Shown here one piece after another: positions 8,093-21,365 of a DNA stretch of 64,000 bases. Within the stretch, counting starts at the first letter, position 1; every line of letters begins with the position of its first letter. The position numbers and the translations under genes were made by a program. The notes below the pieces were generated by a model. That model did not search any database. It was given only the letters and a program-made list of their open reading frames with translations, and had not been told where the DNA came from. The DNA comes from JANRKN01 sp033763435 (lineage in GTDB: Bacteria > Planctomycetota > Phycisphaerae > Phycisphaerales > UBA1924), in the NCBI GenBank assembly GCA_033763435.1, contig JANRKN010000037.1, forward strand, positions 1-64,000. The letters run 5' to 3'.

Positions 8093-9004
8093 ATGGGCGA
8101 CTCGGCGCGCGATGCCGCGCCTCGCTGGGCGCTGGCGCTCGAGTCCTTTGACCCCGCCTCGCCCCCCGCGGGCGTGCGCGTCCTCAAGCGCGAGAACACC
8201 TCGGGCGTCTTTCACGCGCGGTTCCTCGGGCGCGAGGTCGTCATCAAGTCGCGCGTGACCGTCGGCCTCTGGGCGCGGCTTCGGCAGCTTTTCAGGCCCG
8301 GCAAGGCCTGGCGCCAGTGGGAGGGGGCCCAGTGGCTCCGCGCTCAGAACCTGCCGACCGCCGAGCCCTTGGTGCTTGCCTCGCGTCGATCGCGCGCGGG
8401 GCTCGAAGAGCTGCTGGTGCTGGCGCACGTGCCGGGCAAGACCCTCCTCGAACACCTCGCCGACGCGTCGCTGCCCGTCCGGCTGCAGCACGTGCTTGCG
8501 CGCGAGGCGGGCCGGCTGGTCGCGGCGATGGTCCTGCCCGCGCCCGACATGCGCGGGCGGTTCAATCGCGACCACAAGCCGAGCAATCTGCTCGTGCCCC
8601 GGCTCACGCCCGCGGGCGCGGAGATCGCGGTGATCGACACGGTCGACCTTCGCCCGATTCTCAGGCCCAAGCAGGCCGCGGGGTTTGCTCGGCGGATGCT
8701 GGCCTCGATGGTGATCGAACCGACGGGCTGCGGCGTGCCCCCGCGCCGCGCGCTGATGGCCCGCGCACTCGTCGCCTGCTGGCACGAACTGGCCTGCCGC
8801 GCCGACGCCTCGGGCCGGGTCAGGCAGGCCGGGTATCGCCCGGGGGCGATGCGCGCGACCCAGGCCGGTCGGCTCGCGAGGCTTCATCTGCGCCGTCAGT
8901 GGGAGCGCATCGCGCGCCTGATCGAGGCCCACGGCGACCCCACGCCCAAGGTCAACCCGCTTTCGACCCCTTCTCCCGGCGCAGAGCCGGCGGCCGGCGG
9001 ATAA
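8093..9004 (+). CDS. LPS-core-type sugar kinase (WaaP/KdkA-like protein kinase fold)
   Basis: This 303-residue protein has a divergent eukaryotic-type kinase fold. VFHARFLGREVVIKSR gives the beta3 Lys, LLVLAHVPGKTLLEHL the hinge, and FNRDHKPSNLLV the catalytic loop, with Asp and Asn in the HxDxxxxN spacing. VIDTVDL stands in for the DFG metal site. Such proteins phosphorylate heptose or Kdo in the lipid A core. The start is uncertain: ATG 8093 is preferred, but an in-frame ATG at 8006 would overlap the divergent glycosyltransferase. The next gene begins 12 bases after its stop. Pairing with a WaaE-like transferase implies modification of LPS-like glycolipid; this is inferred from context and fold. 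Confidence 0.72.
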   Translation: MGDSARDAAPRWALALESFDPASPPAGVRVLKRENTSGVFHARFLGREVVIKSRVTVGLWARLRQLFRPGKAWRQWEGAQWLRAQNLPTAEPLVLASRRSRAGLEELLVLAHVPGKTLLEHLADASLPVRLQHVLAREAGRLVAAMVLPAPDMRGRFNRDHKPSNLLVPRLTPAGAEIAVIDTVDLRPILRPKQAAGFARRMLASMVIEPTGCGVPPRRALMARALVACWHELACRADASGRVRQAGYRPGAMRATQAGRLARLHLRRQWERIARLIEAHGDPTPKVNPLSTPSPGAEPAAGG

Positions 9005-9015
9005 TCCGCGAACGC

Positions 9016-10215
9016 ATGTCGGCCCTGCCGCCCATCCCCCCGTTCTCCGACGCGCCGGCGCCCGCCGCCGACGCCGGGATGCCGCTCGGCCCCCAACCGG
9101 CAGGCCCCCAACCGGCAGGCCCCCAATCGACCGGCCCCCAACTGGCCTCGGGCGTTTCGCCCGCGATCCCGCTCGCCGCGACCGAGCCCGACGCCTTCAC
9201 GCCGCCCCCGCTCGCGCCGCTCCAGCCGACTTTCAGCGCGACCGACCCCGACACGCGCGTCTATGTGGGCGATTGCCGGGAGCTCTTGCCGCGGATCCCC
9301 GAGGTTGCGCGAGGCGAGGTGGACCTGGTCTTTGCCGATCCGCCCTTCAACTGGAACCGCGCGTACGACCGCTGGCACGACAAGATGCCGGATGCCGAGT
9401 ACCTGCGCTTCACGTACGACTGGCTGGACCTGTGCGTGAACAGCCTGAAGCCGACGGGCTCGATGTGGGTCAACATCCCCGACGACTGGGCGGCCGAGAT
9501 CGTCGTGCACCTCAAGCAGCGCCAGATGACGATGGTCAACTGGTGCGTCTGGCACTATCGCTTCGGCCAGAACACGCGCGTGCGGTTCATCAACTCCAAG
9601 GTCCACGCGCTGTACTTCTGCAAGGACGCCGACCGGCGCACCTGGAACGCCGAACCCGTCCTCGAGATCTCCGACCGCGCCGCGATCTACGGCGACACGC
9701 GGACGCTCTCCAAGAAAGACGGCCTGCCCCCGGGCCGGCGCGTGCCGATGGACGTCTGGTACGGCACGTTCTGGGGCCGGGTGCAGGGCAACAACGCCGA
9801 ACGCCGCCATCAGCACGACAACCAGCTCCCGGAGATCTACCTCGACCGCGTCGTGCGCAGCTCGAGCAACGCGGGCGACCTGGTGCTCGATCCGTTCGTG
9901 GGCTCGGGCACGACGGGCGTGATGGCCCGCGCGGTCGGTCGGCGATTCATCGGCACCGAGTTCAGCCTCGACAACGCCGACCGCGCCTTCAAGCGCATCC
10001 TCGAAGGCCCAGTCCGGATGCTCACCGATGGGCCACAGTCGACCGCCATCTTCCGCAAGCGCAAGGCGCTCGACGTGCCCGCCCCCGGAACGCACTCTGC
10101 CGGAACCCATATGCCGGGAACCCCCGCGCCCTTCGGCGCCGCCCGCGACCTGCGCGCGCATGCCCAGATTTCAGGCCCCGAACGCTCCGAACCGCCCGCG
10201 CCGCGGGGCGTCTAA
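9016..10215 (+). CDS. Orphan DNA methyltransferase (N4-cytosine/N6-adenine, beta-type motif order)
   Basis: This 399-residue SAM-dependent DNA methylase has its catalytic motif DPPF at residues 108-111 and the SAM-binding motif DPFVGSGTTG at 292-301, with the target-recognition region between them. This order (IV before I) is that of the beta class of amino-methyltransferases. There is no adjacent restriction enzyme, so it is probably a solitary regulatory or epigenetic methylase. The first ~75 residues are low complexity, including GPQPA-type five-residue repeats encoded by a 15-bp tandem repeat. The C-terminal ~50 residues also repeat GT-x-x-PGT-like units. The upstream kinase gene ends 12 bases before the ATG; no clear ribosome binding site is seen. 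Confidence 0.86.
   Translation: MSALPPIPPFSDAPAPAADAGMPLGPQPAGPQPAGPQSTGPQLASGVSPAIPLAATEPDAFTPPPLAPLQPTFSATDPDTRVYVGDCRELLPRIPEVARGEVDLVFADPPFNWNRAYDRWHDKMPDAEYLRFTYDWLDLCVNSLKPTGSMWVNIPDDWAAEIVVHLKQRQMTMVNWCVWHYRFGQNTRVRFINSKVHALYFCKDADRRTWNAEPVLEISDRAAIYGDTRTLSKKDGLPPGRRVPMDVWYGTFWGRVQGNNAERRHQHDNQLPEIYLDRVVRSSSNAGDLVLDPFVGSGTTGVMARAVGRRFIGTEFSLDNADRAFKRILEGPVRMLTDGPQSTAIFRKRKALDVPAPGTHSAGTHMPGTPAPFGAARDLRAHAQISGPERSEPPAPRGV
9088..9147 (+). repeat. Four tandem 15-bp units inside the DNA methyltransferase gene
   Basis: The unit GGCCCCCAACCGGCA occurs twice perfectly (9088-9102, 9103-9117) and twice with changes (to 9147). It encodes the pentapeptide GPQPA and variants (GPQST, GPQLA). As an in-frame multiple-of-three repeat it could vary in copy number without breaking the gene. 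Confidence 0.85.
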
Positions 10216-10247
10216 ACGGTGAGCATCACGCGGAAAGGACGCCCCCG

Positions 10248-11285
10248 ATGGTCAGCCTGCCCTGGAACATCAGCCTTTGCCTCTGGCTCGCCGCGGGCGC
10301 AGCGGCGCCGACCGCGCTGGCTCCCCTCGAAACCGGCTCCGCGCCGATGGGCGCGCCTCTCGTGTCTGAGCTTGAGTCCGGCGGGGCCGATCCAACCAAG
10401 ATCGACAGCGTCGATGATCTTCTGACCGCGCTCGAGCGCGCGGACGAAGGGCTCAAGACCCTCACCGCCGACATCGTGTACGACAAGGTCTTCGATCTCG
10501 CGGGCGACCAGCAGACGCGCCGGGGCAAGGTCTACTTCGAGGCTCTCGCGGGCCAGCCCGGGTCCGAGGGCACCAAGGCGCGCCGGTTCGCGATCGACTT
10601 TGACCAGCTCATCGTCGGCGGCGCGACCGGCCGCGTCGAGAACGAACGCAAGGGCTACATCTTCGATGGGCAGTGGCTCGTCGAGCGCACGCCGGGCCAG
10701 AAGCAGATCATCAAGCGCCAGGTCGCGCCCCCGGGCGAAAAGTTCGACCCGCTGCGCATCGGCGAAGGCCCGCTGCCCCTTCCCATCGGCCAGAAGAAGT
10801 CCGACATCCTCAGCCGCTACCGCGCCGAACTGCTCCCCGCCGACAAAGACGTCGCCGAGGGCGACAAAGGCTTCGTCATGGGCTCGTACCAGCTCCGGCT
10901 CGTGCCCCGGCCCGAGCGTGAGCGCGAGGACGAGTTCCGCGAGATCCGGCTCTGGTACCGCGCGTCGGGCGACGGCGCGAACCTGCTCCCGCGCATGGCG
11001 CGCACCCGCGCGCGCTCGGGCGATGAAACCACCGTGCGGCTCATCAACGTCAAGCTGAATGCCGCGATCCCCGCCGAGGTGATGGACACCACGACGCCGC
11101 CCGGCTGGGACGCGGACATCCGCCCCTGGCGCGGCAAGGTCTCCGACGCGCAGAGTGCGGCCGCGGCGCTCGAGGCCGAACCCGTCCCGCCCGAGACTGT
11201 GCCCACCGAAACCAAAGTCCTCCCCGCCGAAACGCCCAAGAAGCCCGAAAGCAAGCCCGAGCCCAAGCCGGAGCCGAAGCCTTGA
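10248..11285 (+). CDS. LolA-like secreted lipoprotein-carrier-type protein
   Basis: This 345-residue protein has an N-terminal hydrophobic signal-like segment (residues ~5-25). It then carries a region of the LolA/LolB-like kind: DLLTALERADEGLKTLTADIVYDK, followed by alternating beta strands (RRFAIDFDQLIVGG, KGYIFDGQWLVER). This outer-membrane lipoprotein-sorting fold binds acyl chains in the periplasm. The C-terminal ~60 residues are Pro/Glu/Lys-rich, ending in KPEPKPEPKP. AAAGGA precedes the ATG. The gene overlaps the following TPR peptidase gene by TTGA, implying coupled translation. The exact cargo is unknown; the fold assignment is moderate and the secretion signal fairly clear. Confidence 0.68.
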   Translation: MVSLPWNISLCLWLAAGAAAPTALAPLETGSAPMGAPLVSELESGGADPTKIDSVDDLLTALERADEGLKTLTADIVYDKVFDLAGDQQTRRGKVYFEALAGQPGSEGTKARRFAIDFDQLIVGGATGRVENERKGYIFDGQWLVERTPGQKQIIKRQVAPPGEKFDPLRIGEGPLPLPIGQKKSDILSRYRAELLPADKDVAEGDKGFVMGSYQLRLVPRPEREREDEFREIRLWYRASGDGANLLPRMARTRARSGDETTVRLINVKLNAAIPAEVMDTTTPPGWDADIRPWRGKVSDAQSAAAALEAEPVPPETVPTETKVLPAETPKKPESKPEPKPEPKP

Positions 11286-13966
11286 CGCCCCGCCCCGCGC
11301 GACTTCTGCTCCTGCTCGCGGGCTGGGCCTGGCCCGCGCTCGCGCAGGACGTCGCGCCCGAGGGCAACCAGGACGCCACCGCGCCGCGGGGCCTCGTGGC
11401 GCCAGAAGAACAAGAAAGCACCGAGCCCGAGCTCGCGCAGGGCGTCCGCACGCTGCTCGATCAGGGCTTCTTGTCCGTTCAAGAACGGCGCGACCTTCGC
11501 ATTCTCCACGGCGCATGGACGCTCGAAGACCTTGACACCCCCGCCCGTCGCGCGCGCGCGGCGCTGCGGGCGGGCGTCCTCGACGACGCGAGCCTCCGCG
11601 CGCCCTCCGCGGCGCCCGAAGACCGCGCCGAGGCCGCCACGCTTGCCGGTGAGTTTGCCCGCGCGCTCGACGAACTGGGCGATGCGCCGAGTGTCCGCGC
11701 GCAGCGGCTTCGCGCGCTCGCGCTCCGTGGGCTGGGCAAGGTCGATGAGTGCATCGCGACGCTGGACGCTCTGGCCGCGCGGCTCGCGGGCGCGCAGCTC
11801 GAAGCGGGCGAACTGGCCGAGGGCGTGCGGGCGCTGGCGCTGCGAGCGCGCATGAAGGGCCAGGAATCGACGGGCGGGCGCGACTTCAAGGCGCTCATGG
11901 CGCTGCTCGCGCAGGCGCGCACGGGCGCGGGGGCCTTCAGCCCCGACGTGCGCCTCGCTGAGGCCGAGCTGCTGTACGAGAAGGACAACTTCGCCGAGGC
12001 GGGCGCGACGCTGGGCGAGCTGCTGTCGCTGAATCCGCGCGACGCGCGGGCGTACGCGCTGCTGGGGCAGATGGCCGTCGACGGGCTGGACCTGGACAAG
12101 GCCGAGGCGATCGCCGCGCGGCTCGACGAACTGCGCACGACGATCACGACGACGCAGGCCGCGCCCAGCGTGCTGGCCTCGCGCGTGCGTGTCGCGTCGG
12201 CGCTGCGGCTCAACGACCCCGACGCCGCGGAAACCGCCCTCGCCCCCGCGCTCGCGGTCTTTCCTTCGCACGCGATCGTGCGGGAGGCGCAGCTGGGCAT
12301 CGTCGCCTCGCGCTTTGACCCCGCCGCGATCGACACCGCGCTCGCCGAACGCGACCAGACTCACGGCGCGCGGCTGGCCGACGCGCACCTGCATGTCGGG
12401 CGCGTGCTCAGCGAGCGCCGGCAGTACGAGCTGGCGTCGAAGTATCTCGAGCAGGCCTCCGCGCGCGAGCCGCTGTGGGCCGCGCCGTGGACCGAGCTGG
12501 GCTTGCTCGAGGTTCAGGCCGGTCGCGACGATCGTGCGGCGTCCGCGCTCAAGAAAGCCGCCGCGCTCGACCCCTTCAATGTCCGCGTCGCCAACTCGCT
12601 CAAGCTCATCACCGAACTCGCGACCTACGCGACCTTCGAGAGCGCGCACTTCATCGTCCGCTGCAAGCCCGGGCGCGATGAGGTCCTGGCGCGCGAGATG
12701 CTGCCTGTGCTCGAGCGCCTGCACGCGCGCGTCGCGGGCAACGCGCCGGGCGGGATCGATTTCGTTCCGCCTCAGAAGACGATGATCCAGGTGCTGCCCG
12801 ATCACCGCTGGTTCAGCGTGCGGATCACGGGCATGCCCAGCGTGCACACGTTCGCCGCGTCGACAGGCCCGGTGATCGCGATGGAGTCGCCCGCGCTCGA
12901 GCCCGGCACGCTCGTGGGCACGTACGACTGGCCCCGCGTGCTGCAGCACGAGTACACCCACACCGTCACGCTCGCGCGCACCAACAACCGCATCGCGCAC
13001 TGGTTCACCGAGGCCGCGGCCGTCTATCTCGAGGACAGCCCGGTCGATTTCTCCCGCGCGCAGCTCCTCACCCGCGCGGTGCTGAACAACGAATTGCTCG
13101 GGCCCGACGAGATCAACCTCGCCTTCGCGCGCCCGAAGAGGCCGACCGACCGCGCGCTGGCGTACGCGCAGGGCTGGTGGATGTACTCGTTCATCATCGA
13201 GCGCTGGGGCCCGCGCGCGCCGCTGGAGATCATGGACCGGTACGCGAGGGGCCAGCGCGAGCGCGAGGCGATGCGCGAGGTGCTGGGCCTCGAGCGCGAC
13301 GCGTTCTTTGCCGAGTTTCAGTCGTGGGCGCTGGGGCAGCTTCGCGCGTGGGGCATGGTGCCCGCCGAGGGCGTGCCGCGCGTCAAGGAACTGTTCTTGC
13401 GCGACAAAGTCGAGCCCGGGCCCGATGAGCCCACCCCCGAGCGCATCGCCGCGTGGCTCACGGAGTTTCCGGATCATCCCGAGCTGCTCGCGCTCGACCT
13501 CGACGAGCGGCTGAAGGCGCTCCCCGAGTCAGGACCCGCGCCCGAAGGCTTGTCGCGCGAGCTTGCGCCCGTGCTCGAGCGCGCGCTGCGCGTGCGGACG
13601 CTGGACCCGCTTCCGCGGCGGGTGCTCGCGCGGCTCGCGCTGGACGCCGGGCAGACCGAGCGCGCCGCGGAGCATTTGGAGTGGCTCGACGCGCGCGAGC
13701 AGCACTCGCCCGTGTTCGCCGCGGAGCTTGCGCGCGTGTACGCTCGATCGGGCTCGATGGACCGCGCGAGCGAGAAGGCCGCGCGCGCCGTGCGCATCGC
13801 GCCGTTCGATGGCACGCTCCGCGAACTGGCCGCGACCATCGCCGTGCAGCGCAAAGACTGGGACCTCGCGCAGGCCCACATCGAGGCTCTCGCGCGCCTC
13901 GAGCCCGATCAGCCGCTGCACGCCAAGCGCCTCGAAGCGCTCAAAGCCCTGCGCGAACAGAACTGA
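11282..13966 (+). CDS. Secreted TPR-repeat protein with gluzincin-type metallopeptidase domain
   Basis: This 894-residue protein begins at a TTG that overlaps the preceding stop. A signal peptide (ARLLLLLAGWAWPALAQ) is followed by tetratricopeptide-like helices through about residue 440. A peptidase-MA-like domain follows, with H556-E-Y-T-H560 as the zinc HExxH motif and WFTEAAAVYLED about 25 residues later providing the third ligand Glu. Further TPR-like helices fill the C-terminus. TPR plus peptidase-MA proteins are common in planctomycetes and other envelope-rich bacteria; substrates are unknown. Coupling with the LolA-like gene suggests a shared envelope function, which is inference. Fusion of repeat arms on both sides of the protease implies docking to a partner. 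Confidence 0.82.
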   Translation: MTPRPARLLLLLAGWAWPALAQDVAPEGNQDATAPRGLVAPEEQESTEPELAQGVRTLLDQGFLSVQERRDLRILHGAWTLEDLDTPARRARAALRAGVLDDASLRAPSAAPEDRAEAATLAGEFARALDELGDAPSVRAQRLRALALRGLGKVDECIATLDALAARLAGAQLEAGELAEGVRALALRARMKGQESTGGRDFKALMALLAQARTGAGAFSPDVRLAEAELLYEKDNFAEAGATLGELLSLNPRDARAYALLGQMAVDGLDLDKAEAIAARLDELRTTITTTQAAPSVLASRVRVASALRLNDPDAAETALAPALAVFPSHAIVREAQLGIVASRFDPAAIDTALAERDQTHGARLADAHLHVGRVLSERRQYELASKYLEQASAREPLWAAPWTELGLLEVQAGRDDRAASALKKAAALDPFNVRVANSLKLITELATYATFESAHFIVRCKPGRDEVLAREMLPVLERLHARVAGNAPGGIDFVPPQKTMIQVLPDHRWFSVRITGMPSVHTFAASTGPVIAMESPALEPGTLVGTYDWPRVLQHEYTHTVTLARTNNRIAHWFTEAAAVYLEDSPVDFSRAQLLTRAVLNNELLGPDEINLAFARPKRPTDRALAYAQGWWMYSFIIERWGPRAPLEIMDRYARGQREREAMREVLGLERDAFFAEFQSWALGQLRAWGMVPAEGVPRVKELFLRDKVEPGPDEPTPERIAAWLTEFPDHPELLALDLDERLKALPESGPAPEGLSRELAPVLERALRVRTLDPLPRRVLARLALDAGQTERAAEHLEWLDAREQHSPVFAAELARVYARSGSMDRASEKAARAVRIAPFDGTLRELAATIAVQRKDWDLAQAHIEALARLEPDQPLHAKRLEALKALREQN

Positions 13967-13972
13967 GATCGC

Positions 13973-14782
13973 TCACGCACCCGTGCGCAGCCGTCGCTCC
14001 GAGCCCGGCGCGCCCGACAGGATCGCGCGCGACAGGAACGCGCCCTCCGGAATCGCCGGCGGCGGGCCCGGATCGTCGTTGCCCACCCACCCCGTCCACT
14101 CCATAAACCGCGCGCGCAACTGGTCCGTGATCTCCTGCGGCTTCAGGCGCGCCTGCGAAAAATCCATCACCGGCAGCACCCGCAGCGATGTCTCGCTCGA
14201 CTTCCAGAGCGACGCCCACGCCGGATCGACCTGAGGCGTGCCATCAATCACCATCGGCAGCACGCGCGCCCCGGCCTTGCGCACCAGAAACCCAAGCCCC
14301 GGATGAAAAGGCCTGATCCGCCTGGGCGGACGCTCGAGCCCGCCCTCCGGGAACAGCCCGATCACGCCGCCGGCCTCCAAGTGCCGGATCGCCTCGCGCA
14401 GCGCGCGCGAGTCCGAGCCCCCCGGGTCCACGTCGATGATCCGCAGCCACTGCCACATCGGCTCGAGCAGGGGCGAGCGCATGTCCTCCGCCATCATCCA
14501 GCGGATCTCAAACGGGCACGCCGCCTGGATCATGATCGGGTCGATGCCCGCCGTGTGATTGCACACGACGATCAGCGGGCCCGGCGCCCGCGACGCGGGG
14601 ACGTGCTCGGCGCCCGCGACATCGAGCCTGTGGACGACTCGCGCGTAGATCTGCGTCGCGCGGTACGCGATGCCGAACACCACGTCGTCCTCACCGCGCG
14701 GATTGTCCATCACCCAGCGCGCGAACAGGCCGAGCACGACCAGCGCGGCGAGCGTCGCGGGGATGAGGAGCAGCCAGAACAT
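13973..14782 (-). CDS. 1-acyl-sn-glycerol-3-phosphate acyltransferase family protein
   Basis: This membrane-bound acyltransferase (269 residues) transfers an acyl chain to a lysophospholipid or related acceptor. The N-terminal hydrophobic helix (LLLIPATLAALVVLGLF) anchors it. NHTAGID at residues 75-81 is the catalytic NHx4D motif, and FPEGG at 144-148 is the acceptor-phosphate-binding block. A substrate role in phospholipid synthesis (PlsC) is likely, but related enzymes act on other lipids, so no gene symbol is given. It converges with the TPR-peptidase gene (6-base gap) and is divergent from mgsA, with 120 bases between the starts. Confidence 0.86.
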   Translation of the reverse strand: MFWLLLIPATLAALVVLGLFARWVMDNPRGEDDVVFGIAYRATQIYARVVHRLDVAGAEHVPASRAPGPLIVVCNHTAGIDPIMIQAACPFEIRWMMAEDMRSPLLEPMWQWLRIIDVDPGGSDSRALREAIRHLEAGGVIGLFPEGGLERPPRRIRPFHPGLGFLVRKAGARVLPMVIDGTPQVDPAWASLWKSSETSLRVLPVMDFSQARLKPQEITDQLRARFMEWTGWVGNDDPGPPPAIPEGAFLSRAILSGAPGSERRLRTGA

Positions 14783-14902
14783 CGGAGCGTCATGTTAGCA
14801 CTCACAAAGTTAGTGAAGAAGGGGATTTGTGTGTGGTTTTTGTTGGGGGATGTCGGCGGTGGGGGGGTGGGCCGCGAAGAATGCCCGCGGAGGCCCCTTC
14901 GC
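14783..14902. promoter_or_regulatory. Divergent promoter region of the acyltransferase and mgsA genes
   Basis: This spacer is unusually AT-rich for the window at 14791-14825, then becomes G/T-rich on the plus strand (14820-14872: GGGG, TTTTTG, GGGGGG runs), forming the leader of mgsA. GGAGG at 14889-14893 is the mgsA ribosome binding site. Promoter hexamers were not convincingly identified. Confidence 0.4.
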
Positions 14903-16333
14903 ATGGCGGATCTGTGGCAAGCCCGGCGCGACGACGCCCGCCGATCGGTCGAGCCGCTCGCGGTGCGCATGAGGCCCGCCTCGCTCGACGAGTTCCTGGG
15001 CCAGGAGCACATCCTGGGCCCGGGCAAGCTCCTCCGGCGGATGATCGACGCCGACACCATCACCTCGATCATCCTGCATGGCCCGCCCGGCACGGGCAAG
15101 ACGACCCTCGCCGAACTCATCGCCCGCAAGACCAAGCGGCACTTCGAGCGCGAGAACGCCGCGAACGCCAGCGTCAAGCGCGTCCGCGAGATCGTCGATG
15201 CCGCCGTCGCGCGCCTTGAGGACTCGGGCCGGCGCACGATCCTGTTCCTCGATGAGATCCACCGCTTCTCGCGCTCGCAGCAGGACGTGCTGCTCCCTGA
15301 CGTCGAGCGCGGGCTCATCACGCTCATCGGCGCGACCACCGAGAACCCGCTCTTCAGCGTCAACTCCGCGCTCGTCTCGCGCTCCACGCTGCTGCGCCTG
15401 GAGCCGCTGCCCGCGCAGGCCATCGGCGCGCTGCTCCGCCGGGCGGCCGCGGACTCGGCGCGGGGCCTGGGTGGTGTCGCGAGTGGTGGTGGCGGCGCGG
15501 GCCGAACGATCACGCTCACCGACGAGGCGATCGAAGTCTGGGCGAAGAAATCCGACGGCGACGCGCGCCGGGCCCTCACCGCGCTCGAAGTCGCCGTCGC
15601 CAGTTCGCGCGATCGTCCCGGCGCCGAGCTCGTGATCGACCGCGCGCTCGCGGAGGACTCGATCCAGCAGAAGGCCGCGGTGTACGACGGCACGGGCGAC
15701 GAGCACTACGACAGCGCCAGCGCGCTCATCAAGAGCCTCCGAGGCAGCGATCCCGACGCGGCGCTCTACTGGCTTGCGCGCATGCTCGAAGCGGGCGAAG
15801 ACCCGCGCTTCATCGCGCGCCGGCTTGCGATCCTCGCGAGTGAAGACATCGGCAACGCCGACCCGCGCGCGATCATGGTCGCGCAGGCCGCGTGGAATCT
15901 CGTCGAGCGCATCGGCATGCCCGAAGCGCGGATCACGCTCGGGCAGTGCGTGACGTTCCTGGCGCTCTGCCCCAAGAGCAACGCGTCGTACGCCGCGATC
16001 GAGGCCGCGCTCTCGGCCGTACGAGAAGGGCGGACGCTTCCCGTGCCCATGCACATCAAGGACCGCCAGGTGCGCAAGGCCTCGGATCTCTCGGCGGGCT
16101 CAGCGCGGGGCGAGGGGTATCAGTACTCGCACGATGCGCCGGGGGCCCTGGGCACGCAGGACTACATGCAGGGCTGGGATCAGGTCTGGCCGGGCGTCGC
16201 GCGCGAGTTCTACCAGCCCACCGACCGCGGCTTCGAGGCCGAGCTGCGCAAGCGCCTCGCCGAGGCCCGCGCCGCGCGAGGTCAGGTCCCGCCGACGACC
16301 GACGTGAGGCCCGGGCCGGAGCGTGCGCCATGA
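14903..16333 (+). CDS. mgsA: Replication-associated AAA+ recombination factor MgsA (RarA)
   Basis: This 476-residue AAA+ ATPase acts at stalled replication forks, as RarA/MgsA/WRNIP1 does. MRPASLDEFLGQEHILGPG (residues ~23-41) is the family's opening; Walker A GPPGTGKTT is at 60-68 and Walker B ILFLDEIH near 113-120. GATTENPLFSVNSALVSR is sensor 1 and the arginine-finger region. The C-terminal half carries the family's tetramerisation domain (YDSASALIKSLRGSDPDAAL, LASEDIGNADP, PMHIKD). Length is normal. GGAGG lies upstream of the ATG. Its stop overlaps the start of the cyclo-ligase gene as ATGA, so the two form a coupled pair. Confidence 0.95.
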   Translation: MADLWQARRDDARRSVEPLAVRMRPASLDEFLGQEHILGPGKLLRRMIDADTITSIILHGPPGTGKTTLAELIARKTKRHFERENAANASVKRVREIVDAAVARLEDSGRRTILFLDEIHRFSRSQQDVLLPDVERGLITLIGATTENPLFSVNSALVSRSTLLRLEPLPAQAIGALLRRAAADSARGLGGVASGGGGAGRTITLTDEAIEVWAKKSDGDARRALTALEVAVASSRDRPGAELVIDRALAEDSIQQKAAVYDGTGDEHYDSASALIKSLRGSDPDAALYWLARMLEAGEDPRFIARRLAILASEDIGNADPRAIMVAQAAWNLVERIGMPEARITLGQCVTFLALCPKSNASYAAIEAALSAVREGRTLPVPMHIKDRQVRKASDLSAGSARGEGYQYSHDAPGALGTQDYMQGWDQVWPGVAREFYQPTDRGFEAELRKRLAEARAARGQVPPTTDVRPGPERAP

Positions 16334-16953
16334 CCGCCCCGCCCGATGAGGCCAAACGCGCCCTGCGAAGGGCGATGAAGTCCACCCTTGCCTCGATGGG
16401 CGCCCCGGCCCTCGCGCAGGCCTCCGCGCGCGTGACCGAGACGCTGCTCGCCCGTGAAGAAGTGACCCGCGCCCGCGCGGTGCTCGCGTTTTATCCGATC
16501 GAGCACGAGATCGATCTGCGTCCGCTCGTGGCCACCCTGCTCGCCCGCGGCGTGCGCGTCGCGCTGCCAAGGGTCGAATGGGCCTCGCGCCAGATGAGCG
16601 CGATCGAACTGGCAAGCCCCGCCGACGTCGCGCCGGTCCGGGTGGGGCCAGTTCGGGTGGGAGCGGGCGGGCCCGTGACGCTGCTCGAGCCCGCGGGCAA
16701 CCGCGAGATCGGGCCCGAGGCCCTGGACCTGGTGCTCGTGCCGGGCCTGGCGTTTGATGCGCTGGGCGGGCGGCTGGGGCGGGGGGCGGGGTTTTATGAC
16801 CGCTTTCTGGGCGGGTGCGTCGCCGCCCGGCACGTGGGCGTCGGGCTGGACGCGCAGGTCGTCGAGGCTGTCCCGATGGGCCCGGGCGACGTACCTTTGC
16901 ACGCGGTCGTGACCGATCGCCGATGGATTCCGGTTCAGACGCGGTCCGCCTGA
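16330..16953 (+). CDS. 5-formyltetrahydrofolate cyclo-ligase
   Basis: This enzyme converts 5-formyl-THF to 5,10-methenyl-THF with ATP, recycling a folate dead-end. It has 207 residues, normal for the family. EAKRALRRAMKS at the N-terminus matches the conserved Arg/Lys ATP-binding region, AFYPIEHEIDLRPL is the family's central motif, and GLAFDALGGRLGRGAGFYDRFL is the diagnostic glycine-rich signature near the C-terminus. The start overlaps the mgsA stop (ATGA). A gap of 66 bases follows before the L,D-transpeptidase gene. Confidence 0.93.
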   Translation: MTAPPDEAKRALRRAMKSTLASMGAPALAQASARVTETLLAREEVTRARAVLAFYPIEHEIDLRPLVATLLARGVRVALPRVEWASRQMSAIELASPADVAPVRVGPVRVGAGGPVTLLEPAGNREIGPEALDLVLVPGLAFDALGGRLGRGAGFYDRFLGGCVAARHVGVGLDAQVVEAVPMGPGDVPLHAVVTDRRWIPVQTRSA

Positions 16954-17019
16954 CCGGGCGCGGGAGGGATCCTGCCCCGAAGGCCTCGGGCCCGCACGTA
17001 GACGAAAGAGGGAACACGG

Positions 17020-21365
<4,346 letters not shown>

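Noticed and set aside
14795..14803. TTAGCACTC resembling half of a CIRCE (HrcA) element
   Set aside because: The second half after nine bases does not match GAGTGCTAA, so it is only a half-site and probably coincidence.
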